From Bacillus subtilis (GTDB lineage Bacteria > Pseudomonadota > Alphaproteobacteria > Rhizobiales > Rhizobiaceae): 64,000 nucleotides of DNA. The stretch is from NCBI GenBank assembly GCA_021733665.1, contig JAHREI010000001.1, positions 682,001 through 746,000 on the forward strand. Reading direction: 5' to 3'. Positions 52,016-61,919 of this stretch are shown here, in pieces. The position numbers and the translations under genes were made by a program. The notes below the pieces were generated by a model, which was not told the DNA's origin, did no database searches, and was given only the letters and a program-made list of their open reading frames with translations. The number at the start of each line of letters is the position of its first letter. The first letter of the stretch is position 1.

Positions 52016-52900
52016 TCAGTCAGAGCGCAGTTTCGGATCCAATGCGTCACGCAGACCATCACCAAACAGGTTGAAACCCAGAACCGTTACGAAGATTGCA
52101 ATGCCCGGAAATAGGGTCAGATGATCAGCAACGCCCATATAGGAGCGCCCGTCTGCCAGCATCGCACCCCATTCAGGGCTTGGCGGCTGAGCGCCCAAGC
52201 CGATGAAGGAGAGGGATGCTGCAGTCAGAATGGATGTGCCGATACGCATGGAGAAGTAGACGATCACATTCGGCAAAGTACCCGGCAGAATGTGACGCAG
52301 CATGATCACGCGGTCTTTAACCCCGATGGCACGCGATGCATCCACATAGATAGTGCGCTTGAGCTGCAAAGTTGTACCGCGGGCAAGACGGGCAAAAACC
52401 GGAATCGAGAAGATCGCAACCGCATAGATCACGTTAGTGATGCCAGGTCCGAGAATAGCGATAACAGCAATCGCCAGCAGGATACCCGGAAAGGCCAGCA
52501 GCAGATCGCACAGACGCATCACGGCAGAGTCAATCCAGCGACCGTAATAACCGGAGATAATACCGAGCGAAACACCGGCAAGCGCACCCAATGTTACCGA
52601 CAGGAAGCCGACGGAGAGCGAAATCCGTGCACCCCAGATGATGCGGCTGAAAATATCGCGGCCATAGGTATCAGTACCTGCCCAGTGGGCAGCGCTCGGG
52701 CCTTGCAGCACGGCATTATAATCCGGAATAGTTGGATCATAAGGCGCAACAAACGGCGCGAAGACGGCCATCAGCACCAGTGTAATGATAAAGATAAGCG
52801 CAATCACAGCCACTTTTTGCTTTTTAAAGCGGCGCCAGAATTCAGCCAATGGCTTGCGCATTTTTTCGGTGGGTTCCACCACAACAGTTGTCGCACTCAT
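52016..52900 (-). CDS. gsiD: Glutathione-type ABC permease (GsiD-like)
   Basis: A 294-residue DppC/GsiD-type permease. [25 protein letters not shown] and the [27 protein letters not shown] loop are typical. It overlaps the gsiC-like gene by four bases (ATGA). Together with that gene it forms the membrane channel for glutathione or other small peptides. The substrate call rests on the operon's likeness to E. coli gsi and iaaA. Confidence 0.88.
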   Translation of the reverse strand: MSATTVVVEPTEKMRKPLAEFWRRFKKQKVAVIALIFIITLVLMAVFAPFVAPYDPTIPDYNAVLQGPSAAHWAGTDTYGRDIFSRIIWGARISLSVGFLSVTLGALAGVSLGIISGYYGRWIDSAVMRLCDLLLAFPGILLAIAVIAILGPGITNVIYAVAIFSIPVFARLARGTTLQLKRTIYVDASRAIGVKDRVIMLRHILPGTLPNVIVYFSMRIGTSILTAASLSFIGLGAQPPSPEWGAMLADGRSYMGVADHLTLFPGIAIFVTVLGFNLFGDGLRDALDPKLRSD

Positions 52901-53817
52901 TTGTAGCGGATCTCCGGATTTGCGAAGGCATACAGCACATCAACCAGCATATTGATGAAAATGAACTGCAGCGAGAACAACAGGATCAGCGCCTGAATGA
53001 CCGGATAGTCACGATAGGAAACTGAATCGACCAGCAGACGGCCGAGACCCGGCCATGAGAACACGCTCTCAACCACAATCGAACCGCCGAGCAGGAAGCC
53101 GAATTGCAGACCGACCATGGTGATGATCGGGATCAGCGCATTGCGCAGCGAGTGTTTCCAGATCACGCGGCGTTCCGGTACGCCTTTGGCGCGCGCAGTA
53201 CGGACATAATCTTCACGGGCAATTTCGATAAACGAAGAGCGGGTGAAGCGCGCCATGATTGCCGCAACACCAAGACCCAGCGTAAAGGACGGCATGATGA
53301 AATGTTGCCATGTGCCGTAGCCGCCGGTCGGGAACCAGCCGAGATGCACCGAGAACAGGTTGATAAGCAGAAGACCGAGCCAGAAAGGCGGAAAGGAAAT
53401 CCCCGAAACCGCAATAATCATCCCTGCATAATCAGGCCACTTGCCACGTTTGACAGCGGAGATAACACCGATCAGCAGGCCGAGAGCCGTGGACCAGAGC
53501 ATGGCGAATACGGTGAGCCATACGGTCGGCATCAGGCGGGAGCCGATTTCTTCGGCAACAGTACGGCGGGTTTTCAGCGAGATGCCAAAGTCGCCCTGTA
53601 CAGCACGGCTGAAGTAAGTGACAAACTGCTCAGGCAGCGGCTTGTCGAGGCCGAGTGAGGAGCGTACGGCGGCAACGTCCTGCGGGCTGGCGTCAGGACC
53701 TGCAACAAGACGGGCAGGATCGCCGGGCAACATATGCACAAAGGCAAAAACGCAGACCATCACCATCAAAATGACGGGGACAGTGGCCAACAGCCGTTTG
53801 ATCAGATAGGCAAACAT
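52897..53817 (-). CDS. gsiC: Glutathione-type ABC permease (GsiC-like)
   Basis: A 306-residue permease of the DppB/GsiC class. It begins [14 protein letters not shown], has [15 protein letters not shown] and the cytoplasmic loop [27 protein letters not shown]. The ATG at 53817 follows AGAAAGGAAA; the frame opens 48 bases earlier without a ribosome site. It is 64 bases downstream of the binding protein gene, with a hairpin between. Confidence 0.88.
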   Translation of the reverse strand: MFAYLIKRLLATVPVILMVMVCVFAFVHMLPGDPARLVAGPDASPQDVAAVRSSLGLDKPLPEQFVTYFSRAVQGDFGISLKTRRTVAEEIGSRLMPTVWLTVFAMLWSTALGLLIGVISAVKRGKWPDYAGMIIAVSGISFPPFWLGLLLINLFSVHLGWFPTGGYGTWQHFIMPSFTLGLGVAAIMARFTRSSFIEIAREDYVRTARAKGVPERRVIWKHSLRNALIPIITMVGLQFGFLLGGSIVVESVFSWPGLGRLLVDSVSYRDYPVIQALILLFSLQFIFINMLVDVLYAFANPEIRYK

Positions 53818-53838
53818 GGATTTCCTTTCTGAAAAACT

Positions 53839-53865
53839 GTGCTGACCGCATAAAGCGGTCAGCAC
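53839..53865. promoter_or_regulatory. Intercistronic stem-loop after gsiB
   Basis: Perfect 11-bp stem GTGCTGACCGC/GCGGTCAGCAC with a five-base loop and no T-run. It is placed like the hairpins after two other binding protein genes in this window. Confidence 0.65.
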
Positions 53866-53881
53866 TCGCTTTCAGATACGA

Positions 53882-55411
53882 TTATTCAGAGAATGCAGCT
53901 TCTTCAAGCAGGAAGCCACGGTCAGGCAGCATGTAAACGCCTGAGAGGGTCTTGCTTTTAGCTGAAATATTCTGGTTTTCACCGAGGAAAATCCAAGGTG
54001 CGCCAGCCCATGCAACTTTCTGTGCTTCCGCATAGAATTCTGCACGTTTTGCCGGATCTGCCGTGCTGATTGCACCCTCGATTGCAGCGTCAACTTTTGC
54101 ATCTTTATAATATGCGACGTTGAACATTGCAGGCGGGAAGCTCTGACCGTAAAGCAGCGGACGAATACCCCAGTCAGCATCACCGGTCGAAGCTGACCAG
54201 CCGCCGTAATACATCTGCACAGTTGCATCTTCCGGCTTTTCTACAGACCAGATTTTCTGCGCTGCAACACCGGCTTCAAGCGGCATTACATTGACCTTAA
54301 CATTGATCTGCGCCAGCTGCTGCTGGATGAACTGAACAGCACGAATGGCTTCGGTGTTGGAGCCGGACCAGATTTCAGTTTCAAAACCGGCTTCAAGGCC
54401 AGCCTCTTTCATCAGCTCTTTGGCTTTATCGAGGTTAAAGTCGTAATTGCCGGCTGTAACGTGGAAAGCCAGATTTTTCGGAATGATAGAGTCTGACGGT
54501 TCGCACAGATCATTGTAAACGATTTTACAATAGGTCTTCTTGTCGACAGCATAGTTCAATGCCTGACGAACGCGCACATCATCAAAAGGCTTTTTGGTGG
54601 TGTTGAGCGCAACGTAATATTCTACGATCGACGGGCTGGCGGTCACTTCAACATTCGGGTTCTTTTCCGCCACCACCATCAGTTCCGGCGGGAACGAAGG
54701 AATGAACTGGGCTTCGCCGGTCTGCAACATCGCAAAGCGGGCACCGGATTCCGGTACGGAGCGAATGGTCACGCCGTCAACTTTCGGCAGGCCTTCTTTC
54801 CAGTAGGTGTCGTTTTTCACGACTTCCAGTGTGTCCGCACCCCAATGTTTAAACTTGAACGGGCCGGTGCCGACAGGATTACGGTCAATGTCTTTGCCGA
54901 ATTTTTCCAGTGCGGCAGGCGAAATCATCATCGCACCCGGATGGGCAAGAGACGGGATCATCGCGCCGAAAGGTTCTTTGAGGATCAGCTTAACAGTCGT
55001 TGCGTCAACGGCCTGTACTTCCTTGACCATGGATACGAGGCTGCGACGGGACAGTTTGTTGTCCGGATTGGCAAGACGGTCAATATTGGTTTTAACCGCT
55101 GCTGCGTTGAAGTCTGTACCGTCGTGGAACTTTACACCTTCACGCAGTTTAATGGTGAATTCGGTGGCATTGTCATTGGCTTCATAGCTTTCAGCAAGAA
55201 GCGGAACAAGTTTCATATCTTTATCAAAGCCGAACAGACCCTGATAGATCAGACGGATCGAAGTCTGGGACAAGGTATCATTGATATTTGTCGGATCCAG
55301 ACCGGTCAGGTTGTTCGGAATAGCAACGGTGAGGGACTTTGCCCAGACAGTGCCTGGCAGCATGACAGCAGCAGCGAGTGCGGTTGACAGCAGAATTGAC
55401 TTCAGTTTCAT
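53882..55411 (-). CDS. gsiB: Glutathione-type ABC binding protein (GsiB-like)
   Basis: A 509-residue family 5 binding protein. Its signal peptide ends VWA before KSLTVAIPNNLTGLDPTN. LIYQGLFGFDKDMKLVPLLAESYE and NPVGTGPFKFKHW match GsiB. AAGGAGAG precedes the ATG at 55411. It lies between the double ATPase gene and the permease genes and supplies the substrate to them. Confidence 0.9.
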   Translation of the reverse strand: MKLKSILLSTALAAAVMLPGTVWAKSLTVAIPNNLTGLDPTNINDTLSQTSIRLIYQGLFGFDKDMKLVPLLAESYEANDNATEFTIKLREGVKFHDGTDFNAAAVKTNIDRLANPDNKLSRRSLVSMVKEVQAVDATTVKLILKEPFGAMIPSLAHPGAMMISPAALEKFGKDIDRNPVGTGPFKFKHWGADTLEVVKNDTYWKEGLPKVDGVTIRSVPESGARFAMLQTGEAQFIPSFPPELMVVAEKNPNVEVTASPSIVEYYVALNTTKKPFDDVRVRQALNYAVDKKTYCKIVYNDLCEPSDSIIPKNLAFHVTAGNYDFNLDKAKELMKEAGLEAGFETEIWSGSNTEAIRAVQFIQQQLAQINVKVNVMPLEAGVAAQKIWSVEKPEDATVQMYYGGWSASTGDADWGIRPLLYGQSFPPAMFNVAYYKDAKVDAAIEGAISTADPAKRAEFYAEAQKVAWAGAPWIFLGENQNISAKSKTLSGVYMLPDRGFLLEEAAFSE

Positions 55412-55430
55412 ATGTCTCTCCTTACACATA

Positions 55431-57308
55431 TTACTTAAAATCGCCGATCGGGTGGCGGGCTACAAAATGGCCGGGTTCCACCTCAACCAATGGTTTGACA
55501 ACAGGCATATCGTCGGGCTTGCGCACCGGACTTGGGATTTCGCCCTCAATCAGCGGTCTGTTGCGGTCGCGTCGTGCCGGATCGGCAATCGGCACCGCAG
55601 AGAGCAGACGGCGGGTATAGGCATGTTGCGGATTTTCAAAAATCTGACGGCGCTGACCGATTTCCACGATCTGACCGAGATACATCACGGCAACGCGGTG
55701 CGAGACGCGCTCAACCACGGCCATGTCATGGCTGATGAAAATATAGGACAGGCCGCGTTTTTCCTGCAATTCCATCATCAGATTGATAACCTGCGCCTGA
55801 ATGGAAACGTCCAGCGCTGCCACAGCCTCATCCGTAATCAGAATATCCGGATCACCGGCCAGCGCGCGGGCAATACAGATACGCTGACGCTGACCGCCGG
55901 AGAACTGGTGCGGATAACGACGTGCATGTTCCGGCTGCATGCCGACATCGCGCAGCAATTGCATCACACGGGCTTCAACCTCATCACCCTTGGCAAGGCC
56001 ATGGGTAATCAGCGGCTCGGCAATGGAAAAGCCGACGGTCAGGCGCGGGTCGAGTGAGGCAAACGGATCCTGAAACACATATTGAATTTTACGGCGAACG
56101 GCGAGCTTCTCTGCGCCGCTCAGCTTGAAGATATCTTTGCCGCGATATTGTACGGAGCCGGAAGTGGCTTCCTGCAACATCATCAGAGTGCGGCCGGTCG
56201 TGGATTTACCGCAACCGGATTCACCCACCAGTGCCAGTGTTTCGCCCTGACGCAGATCAAAATTGACCTGCTCTACGGCATGAACACGGCCGGTCAGTTT
56301 GGAGAAGAAGCCACGGCGGATATCAAAGCGGGTGACAAGGTCGCGTACTTTCAGCACCGGTTCGTCAGATTTAATGGTATCCTGCGGCGGTGAGATTTCA
56401 AACTCAGCAGGCTTGCCGTCGGCATGATCGGCCTTGAGCATCGGGAAACGACGCGGCAGATCTTCACCATTGAGTGCGCCAAGGCGTGGCACCGCTGCCT
56501 GCAAAGCGCGGGTATAAGGATGCTGCGGTGATGCGAAGACCGCTTCAACAGTGCCTTCTTCGACTTTTTCACCGTGGCGCATGACGAGAACGCGGTCGGC
56601 CACTTCTGCCACCACACCCATATCATGGGTGATGAACAGAACGGCCATGCCCATCTCTTCCTGCAACAGGCGAATGAGACGCAAAATCTGAGCCTGAATG
56701 GTCACGTCAAGCGCTGTGGTCGGCTCGTCGGCGATCAGCAGCTTCGGTTTGCAGGACAGAGCCATTGCAATCATAACGCGCTGGCGCATGCCGCCGGAAA
56801 GCTGATGCGGGTGGCGGTCAAGCAGGCGGGCGGCATCCGGAATACGCACTTTTTCCAGCATGCGCAGCGCTTCAGTACGGGCTTCTGCGGCGGAGCAATT
56901 CTGGTGCAGACGCACGGCTTCGGCAATCTGTTCGCCAACGGTGAAGACCGGATTGAGCGAGGTCATCGGCTCCTGAAAGATCATGGCAATATCATTGCCG
57001 CGGATCTTTTCCATTGCCTTTAGTGAGTATTTGGTGAGATCGGTAGTCACACCGTCATTGCCGGTAAAATGAATGCCGCCTTCTGCAATTTTACCGCCGC
57101 CGCTTTCTACCAGACGCATAATGGCCAGCGAGGTTACGGATTTCCCCGAACCGGATTCACCGACCACAGCCAGCGTTTCTCCGGCCTTGATCTCGAAAGA
57201 CAGGCTCTTAACCGCACGGAATGTGCTTTCGTCACCTTTGAAATCAACGCTGACATTATCAACGCGGATAACCGGTGCTGCTTGCGGGTTACTCGGCTTC
57301 ACTGACAT
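55431..57308 (-). CDS. gsiA: Glutathione-type ABC transporter double ATPase (GsiA-like)
   Basis: A 625-residue protein with two complete ABC domains in one chain, the size and layout of E. coli GsiA (about 623). The first domain has [24 protein letters not shown] and [13 protein letters not shown]. The second has [24 protein letters not shown] and [13 protein letters not shown], where the usual Pro after Glu is Ala. The frame opens at 57554, but the ATG at 57308 with GAGGACCACGG upstream gives the normal length. Its first 20 bases overlap the end of the rpiR-type gene. Confidence 0.92.
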   Translation of the reverse strand: MSVKPSNPQAAPVIRVDNVSVDFKGDESTFRAVKSLSFEIKAGETLAVVGESGSGKSVTSLAIMRLVESGGGKIAEGGIHFTGNDGVTTDLTKYSLKAMEKIRGNDIAMIFQEPMTSLNPVFTVGEQIAEAVRLHQNCSAAEARTEALRMLEKVRIPDAARLLDRHPHQLSGGMRQRVMIAMALSCKPKLLIADEPTTALDVTIQAQILRLIRLLQEEMGMAVLFITHDMGVVAEVADRVLVMRHGEKVEEGTVEAVFASPQHPYTRALQAAVPRLGALNGEDLPRRFPMLKADHADGKPAEFEISPPQDTIKSDEPVLKVRDLVTRFDIRRGFFSKLTGRVHAVEQVNFDLRQGETLALVGESGCGKSTTGRTLMMLQEATSGSVQYRGKDIFKLSGAEKLAVRRKIQYVFQDPFASLDPRLTVGFSIAEPLITHGLAKGDEVEARVMQLLRDVGMQPEHARRYPHQFSGGQRQRICIARALAGDPDILITDEAVAALDVSIQAQVINLMMELQEKRGLSYIFISHDMAVVERVSHRVAVMYLGQIVEIGQRRQIFENPQHAYTRRLLSAVPIADPARRDRNRPLIEGEIPSPVRKPDDMPVVKPLVEVEPGHFVARHPIGDFK

Positions 57309-58200
57309 CCGTGGTCCTCGTCTTGGACTGCGGATGAGTTTTATCATCCGCATAAAAATAGGGCATGAGAAAGCGTGTCCGTGCGACAGCATCGGATACG
57401 CTTTGATGATGAGCCGCCAGAATGGCGAGAATGGTTTCAAAAGCGGCAATTGCAGCAATGCCGGAACTGTGCAGAACCGGATGTTCTGCCGGAATGAAAA
57501 TCTGTTCGTGGCTGAGCGCGCATAGCGGCGAGTGAGAGCCGTCGGTGATCGCAATGCAATAGGTGCCGCGGCCGCGCGCCATTTTCATAAAATCAACAGT
57601 GTCTTGCGAATAGCGTGGCAGCGCCATTGCAATCAGCAGGTCTTCAGGGCCGAGACCGGCGATTTTCAGTGCCACACGTTCCATACCGCAATCGCCGGTG
57701 AGCATGACCTGCGCACGGCTGAAAGGCAGCAGCCTGTCGGCAAAGAGCTGGAGAAGATTGCCGCTGACACCAAAGCCTAAAAACGCAATACGCTGCGCAT
57801 TAAGAATGCGCATTGCTGCGCTTTCCCAGACCGGATTGTCAGCTTGTTGGGCGATGTTTTTGAGCAGTTCAAGCGCATTGGCAAAGGCATCTTCCACAAC
57901 ACGCTTAGGCGGATTATGACGCGCGCGGTCGACATTTTCGACCGGCTTCAGCAGAGCCTGATAGCCCTGCACAGCATGGTTGCGGAATTCGGTATAGCCG
58001 TTGAGACCAAGTGCTTTGACAAAACGGGTAATCGTTGCCGTTGAGGTTTCGGTCGCGGAAGCCAGCTCTTCAATACCCATTGTGGCAACGGGAAAAGGAT
58101 TGGTCAGCACAAAATCAGCAATCCTTTGCTGATTCATTGTCAGACGTGTCCACTGTGCTTCAATCAGCGCCGGCAGGTTCAACGATTCTTTCCCCCTCAA
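57289..58200 (-). CDS. MurR/RpiR family transcriptional regulator
   Basis: A 303-residue regulator. The N-terminal HTH_6 domain ([32 protein letters not shown], about residues 20-65) is followed by a SIS domain ([20 protein letters not shown], and [17 protein letters not shown]). SIS domains usually bind phosphosugars, but RpiR proteins also control peptide uptake operons. It starts with TTG at 58200, supported by GGGAGAGA upstream. It is the first gene of the gsi-iaaA operon and overlaps gsiA by 20 bases, so autoregulation of the whole operon is likely. Confidence 0.88.
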   Translation of the reverse strand: MRGKESLNLPALIEAQWTRLTMNQQRIADFVLTNPFPVATMGIEELASATETSTATITRFVKALGLNGYTEFRNHAVQGYQALLKPVENVDRARHNPPKRVVEDAFANALELLKNIAQQADNPVWESAAMRILNAQRIAFLGFGVSGNLLQLFADRLLPFSRAQVMLTGDCGMERVALKIAGLGPEDLLIAMALPRYSQDTVDFMKMARGRGTYCIAITDGSHSPLCALSHEQIFIPAEHPVLHSSGIAAIAAFETILAILAAHHQSVSDAVARTRFLMPYFYADDKTHPQSKTRTTDVSEAE

Positions 58201-58236
58201 ATCTCTCCCGAAAAAATTCTTATCAAAAATGATTCC

Positions 58237-58257
58237 ATATGAAAATCTTTTTCATAT
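58237..58257. promoter_or_regulatory. Inverted repeat upstream of rpiR, candidate operator
   Basis: ATATGAAAA (58237-58245) and TTTTCATAT (58249-58257) with a three-base centre form a perfect 9-bp dyad. The TGAAA-N5-TTTCA core resembles known RpiR/MurR-type sites. It lies 36-57 bases upstream of the TTG start. Confidence 0.6.
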
Positions 58258-58287
58258 CGTGTGACAAAATATCTTTTCTCTCTCAAA

Positions 58288-58329
58288 TAATAAAATAAGC
58301 CGCTGTTCCGTTTCAGGAGACAGCGGCTT
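58288..58329 (-). terminator. Terminator of the MocR gene
   Basis: Stem AAGCCGCTGT (58297-58306)/ACAGCGGCTT (58320-58329). On the minus strand it leads into TATTTTATTATTT. Confidence 0.72.
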
Positions 58330-58364
58330 CTCATGCTGATAAGAGAGTAAAAGCAGTTATAAAT

Positions 58365-59801
58365 TCAAGGCTTTGAGCGGGCGAGAATTTGAACTGCGCG
58401 TGCAATTTCGGCTTCTGTCAGGCTGGCAAAACCAAGACGGAACGCCGCAGGCGCTTTGCTTTTATCCAGTTCAAAATGCGTGCCGGGTAAAACAGACAGG
58501 CCGCAACGGGCTGCATTTTCAGCCCATTGCTGCGCATCCAGCCCGTGATTAAGCCGGAACCAGATAGCCAGACCACCGGCAGGTAATGTGAATTGACCAT
58601 CATGGCCGAGCACATTTTGCAATTGCTCTGCCAGAAAATCGCGCCTTGCGTGATAAATCCGGCGGGCCTTGCGTGCGTGGCGTTTAATCGTGCCGTCAGC
58701 CAGCAGATCACTCAGAGCCAGTTCCAACGGCAGGTCGCCCTGACGGTCAATGGCCTCGCGATGACGGATCATGCGCTGCAGTATATCTGCCGGTGCAACG
58801 GCATAGCCGACACGGATGCCTGGAGTGAGTACCTTGGACAGAGAGCCGAGATAAATCACCGGCTGATCTTTACTTGTGCGGGCAATCAGCGGCAGAACCG
58901 GACGGCCGTCATAGCGGTATTCATTGTCATAATCATCTTCAATGATTACAAGGCCATAGCGTCTGGCGATATCGAACAACCGCAATCGGCGGGCAGCACC
59001 AAGCGTAACGGTGGTCGGATATTGGTGATGCGGGGTCAGATAAACCGCTTTGAGCCACGGATCGCGCTTTGCATGCTCTTCCAGCGCATCAACGTCCAAC
59101 CCGCCTTCATCGACCGGAATGCCGAGAATTTCTGCACCGGCGGCGCGGAAAGCTGACCATGCCAGCGGATATCCGGTGCGCTCTACAGCGATTTTGGTGC
59201 CGGGCATGGTGATAGCTTTGGCCGCCAGAAACAAGGCCATCTGGCTGCCTCTGGTGATCATAATGTCGTTTTCCGTGGCCACCAGACCGCGTTCAACATT
59301 GAGATAGGATGAAAGTGTTTCCCGTAATGACCGGCTGCCGGACGGATCGCTATAGGAGCTGCCATAGGTGAAATTGGCGCTGTTCAGCGCACGCCGGAAA
59401 GCTTGGGCAAAGGCAGTGGTCGGCAGCAGGCGTGCATCCGGCGCACCATCAGAAAACTTCAGCGCAATCAGCGGCTTGTTACTGTTGACGGGTATTTGTT
59501 TGTGCGCAGCATTGTTCTTCTTGTCCGGTGATGAAACATCCGGCAGGTCATGAGCCACAAAAGTGCCGCGCGATGGTTCTGCTGCAAGCCAGCCCTGCAT
59601 GGTCAGTTCATGATAAGCCGCATCAACCGTATTGCGGTTGAGTTTAAGCGTTTGCGCGAGCGAGCGTGTTCCGGGCAGTGGTGAACCGGGTTTCAGACGG
59701 CCACGTTCAATCTCACCAATGATGGAGCGGGCGAGTGCCAGAAAAATCGGCTCCCGATCTCTGGCAGAAACTTCCAGTGCAAGTGCGGTGCTTTTTCTCA
59801 T
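58365..59801 (-). CDS. MocR-type regulator (GntR DNA-binding domain fused to aminotransferase domain)
   Basis: A 478-residue MocR/PdxR-type protein. Residues about 15-85 form a GntR winged helix (RGRLKPGSPLPGTRSLAQTLKLNRNTVDAAYHEL). The rest is a fold-type I aminotransferase domain with IIEDDYDNEYRY and IYLGSLSKVLTPGIRVGY, which contains the PLP lysine. The start at 59801 has AGGTCTG upstream; a longer frame opening at 59864 would overlap the MOSC gene. No pdx or amino acid metabolism gene is adjacent, so the target is not evident. Confidence 0.9.
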   Translation of the reverse strand: MRKSTALALEVSARDREPIFLALARSIIGEIERGRLKPGSPLPGTRSLAQTLKLNRNTVDAAYHELTMQGWLAAEPSRGTFVAHDLPDVSSPDKKNNAAHKQIPVNSNKPLIALKFSDGAPDARLLPTTAFAQAFRRALNSANFTYGSSYSDPSGSRSLRETLSSYLNVERGLVATENDIMITRGSQMALFLAAKAITMPGTKIAVERTGYPLAWSAFRAAGAEILGIPVDEGGLDVDALEEHAKRDPWLKAVYLTPHHQYPTTVTLGAARRLRLFDIARRYGLVIIEDDYDNEYRYDGRPVLPLIARTSKDQPVIYLGSLSKVLTPGIRVGYAVAPADILQRMIRHREAIDRQGDLPLELALSDLLADGTIKRHARKARRIYHARRDFLAEQLQNVLGHDGQFTLPAGGLAIWFRLNHGLDAQQWAENAARCGLSVLPGTHFELDKSKAPAAFRLGFASLTEAEIARAVQILARSKP

Positions 59802-59860
59802 CACAGACCTGACTTCAACAATAACTGAGTTTAGTGCAAAAAGGGTGGTTTGTAGAGTGG

Positions 59861-60538
59861 TCAACCTTGCAGACGGCGTGACCAGTCCTCGACCTTGCGT
59901 GAGGCAAGACGTTTGATTGCGTAATCCCGCCAGTTTTGCGCCAGATGTTCAAGCTCTGCCATCACGGCCAATTCAGCTAGATTCATCGTATCAACATAGA
60001 GCAGATGCCATGCTTTACGAATTGTCCATTCCGGCGAGGGGCGCTCAAGACGTTGTAATGTATCACCGGCTTGGACATTGCCTGCTTGTAAAACGCGATA
60101 ATACCAGCCGGTTCGACCACTGCGTTGTACGCGCAATGCCATGTCACCGGTATCAAAGCGGATATTCAGTTTCCAGCACGGTTGACGTCCCTGACTGACC
60201 TGAATGACAGCGTCACCGGCCTGAAAAATATCGCCGATTGCTACCGTTTCTTCAGTCAGTCCGGTGGTGGAAAGATTTTCGCCAAATGCACCGGCATGGT
60301 TCAGAATAGTGCGTTCACCGATTTCCTGTTTCCAGCCGTCATAATGGTCATAGGCATAGTGATGAACGGCTTTCTCGGGCCCGCCGTGATTTTTACGGTC
60401 GCCTTGCGCGTCGTTGATAAAGCCTTCACTGCCAAGCCAGTTTTTGCCGGTGGATGGCAGCTTGTTAATGGCGCTGGGCGCGGCACGCGGCCCCAGCGGG
60501 GCGATGGAACCGGTCAGTATTTTATCAATGACTGTCAT
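59861..60538 (-). CDS. MOSC domain protein (YiiM-like)
   Basis: A 225-residue MOSC protein. NDAQGDRKNHGGPEKAVHHYAYDHY, AFGENLSTTGL and VSQGRQPCWKLN with the conserved sulfur-carrying Cys match YiiM. E. coli YiiM handles molybdenum-dependent reduction of N-hydroxylated base analogues. A C-terminal three-alpha-type extension (WTIRKAWHLLY) is present. It lies between tRNA-Cys and the MocR gene, all on the minus strand. Confidence 0.9.
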   Translation of the reverse strand: MTVIDKILTGSIAPLGPRAAPSAINKLPSTGKNWLGSEGFINDAQGDRKNHGGPEKAVHHYAYDHYDGWKQEIGERTILNHAGAFGENLSTTGLTEETVAIGDIFQAGDAVIQVSQGRQPCWKLNIRFDTGDMALRVQRSGRTGWYYRVLQAGNVQAGDTLQRLERPSPEWTIRKAWHLLYVDTMNLAELAVMAELEHLAQNWRDYAIKRLASRKVEDWSRRLQG

Positions 60539-60568
60539 GAGCTGAATTCTCTGAAGTACAATATAAAC

Positions 60569-60608
60569 CCATCTCTGACCAATACGTTCCGGTATTGGTC
60601 AGAGATGG
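60569..60608. terminator. Long hairpin at the 3' end of tRNA-Cys
   Basis: Perfect 17-bp stem CCATCTCTGACCAATAC/GTATTGGTCAGAGATGG with a six-base loop. Its upstream arm on the minus strand includes the encoded CCA of the tRNA. No T-run follows, so it may act in transcript release or in processing. Confidence 0.6.
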
Positions 60609-60679
60609 AGGCCGACCTTGGATTTGAACCAAGCTGTACGGATTTGCAATCCGCTGCGTAACCGCTCCGCCATTCGGCC
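60606..60679 (-). tRNA. tRNA-Cys (anticodon GCA)
   Basis: The minus strand folds as a tRNA of 74 bases: acceptor GGCCGA pairs with TCGGCC, the D-arm follows, anticodon loop ATTGCAAAT gives GCA (60645-60647), and the T-arm is CTTGG-TTCAAAT-CCAAG. Discriminator T is followed by an encoded CCA. Confidence 0.95.
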
Positions 60680-60752
60680 TGATCTGAAGAGTATTATTAA
60701 GGTTGCAAAATCCGGGAGGATGTTTGTTGAAACCGTCTCCTGAATAGGTCTG

Positions 60753-60778
60753 AACCGGATCAAATGAATGATCCGGTT
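60753..60778. other. Intergenic hairpin between tRNA-Cys and LysR gene
   Basis: AACCGGATCA/TGATCCGGTT stem of 10 bp (60753-60762 and 60769-60778) with a six-base loop, downstream of the LysR stop codon. It lacks a T-run on the minus strand and is only weakly terminator-like. Confidence 0.45.
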
Positions 60779-60813
60779 TGTATAATATTACTAGGCCGGT
60801 ATGAGCTGCAAAC

Positions 60814-61770
60814 TCAGAGATAAGTGCGTTCTTCCAGCGATGTGTTGCGCAACATTTCGCTCATCATGCGGATAAAAGCGGCCTCTGCCGGATTAAGGCT
60901 GCGACGCGGATTATAGGCAAAGTGAATGTCAATTGCAGGCAGATCATCTTGCGGTGGCAGAGCCCAGAGGAGACCTGCATCCACCTCACGGCTGGCGATG
61001 TGAACCGGAAGGGCACCGATCCCCAGCCCCTGAATAATCATACGGCTGACTTCCGGCAGATTGGCAGATACGCCGCGTGGTTCGGAATGTAGATGAACCC
61101 GTTCACGCAATTGTCGCACCAGAAACAGCGGGCCGTTTTCAATTTCAGTCTGGAAAGAAACCGATTGCTTACCGGAAAGATCTTCAGGCTTGATATTTTT
61201 GCGCCCGAACAGCTCATGACTGATACCGCAGAACAGGCCAAAAAACTCACGGTACAAGATTTTCACTTCTAGTGACGGGTCATCTTCACGCATCAGGCAG
61301 AGGCCGAATGTAGCCTGATTCTGCCGGACCCGGCTCAGAACATCGGCGCTGTCTGTCACAGCAATCGAATAGGTTGCTTCGGGATAAGTCCGGCTGAACT
61401 GCTGCAGGATTGCATCAAAATGCGGGCAGGTGACATGGCTGGTCATAGCAATGGAAATATGGCCGGTGACCAGACTTTCTGCTGCGGCCATCAGGCTTGG
61501 AATGCGCGAAATCGAGCCGAAGAGCAGGTGGCTTTCGCGATAGAGTGTTTCGCCCGCTGTGGTCAAAGCAAAATGGCCGGGTCTGCGGTCAAGCAACCGT
61601 TTTTCAACCGTGTCCTCAAGACGTTTGAGCGCGCTGCTGACGGTGGGCTGGCTCAGGTTCAGAAATTCTGCCGCACGGGTGATACCGCCCTGTTCCACAA
61701 CGATGGTGAAAGTGCGCAACAGGTTCCAGTCCAGCCGCCATAGAAAGCGTTCTTCATAGGTGCGCATCAT
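60814..61770 (-). CDS. LysR family transcriptional regulator
   Basis: A 318-residue LysR regulator. The helix-turn-helix reads GGITRAAEFLNLSQPTVSSALKRLE, then DRRPGHFALTTAGETLY and an effector domain ending DIHFAYNPRRSLNPAEAAFIRMM. AGGA precedes two adjacent ATG codons, at 61770 and 61767; either could start the protein. It is divergent from the two-subunit CoA-transferase operon, which it probably controls. Confidence 0.9.
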   Translation of the reverse strand: MMRTYEERFLWRLDWNLLRTFTIVVEQGGITRAAEFLNLSQPTVSSALKRLEDTVEKRLLDRRPGHFALTTAGETLYRESHLLFGSISRIPSLMAAAESLVTGHISIAMTSHVTCPHFDAILQQFSRTYPEATYSIAVTDSADVLSRVRQNQATFGLCLMREDDPSLEVKILYREFFGLFCGISHELFGRKNIKPEDLSGKQSVSFQTEIENGPLFLVRQLRERVHLHSEPRGVSANLPEVSRMIIQGLGIGALPVHIASREVDAGLLWALPPQDDLPAIDIHFAYNPRRSLNPAEAAFIRMMSEMLRNTSLEERTYL

Positions 61771-61919
61771 TAATCCTATCAATGATGATGATTATGTTTA
61801 TCTGTTTGCGCTATGGTTGCCGCAGTGTCAAGATTTGTCAAGAAAGCCGTTTTGAAGCTTTTGAGCGAGGGGCAAAGGTGGTGTTTACGCGCCTTTGTAG
61901 CAATAACTGGATGGTCTGA

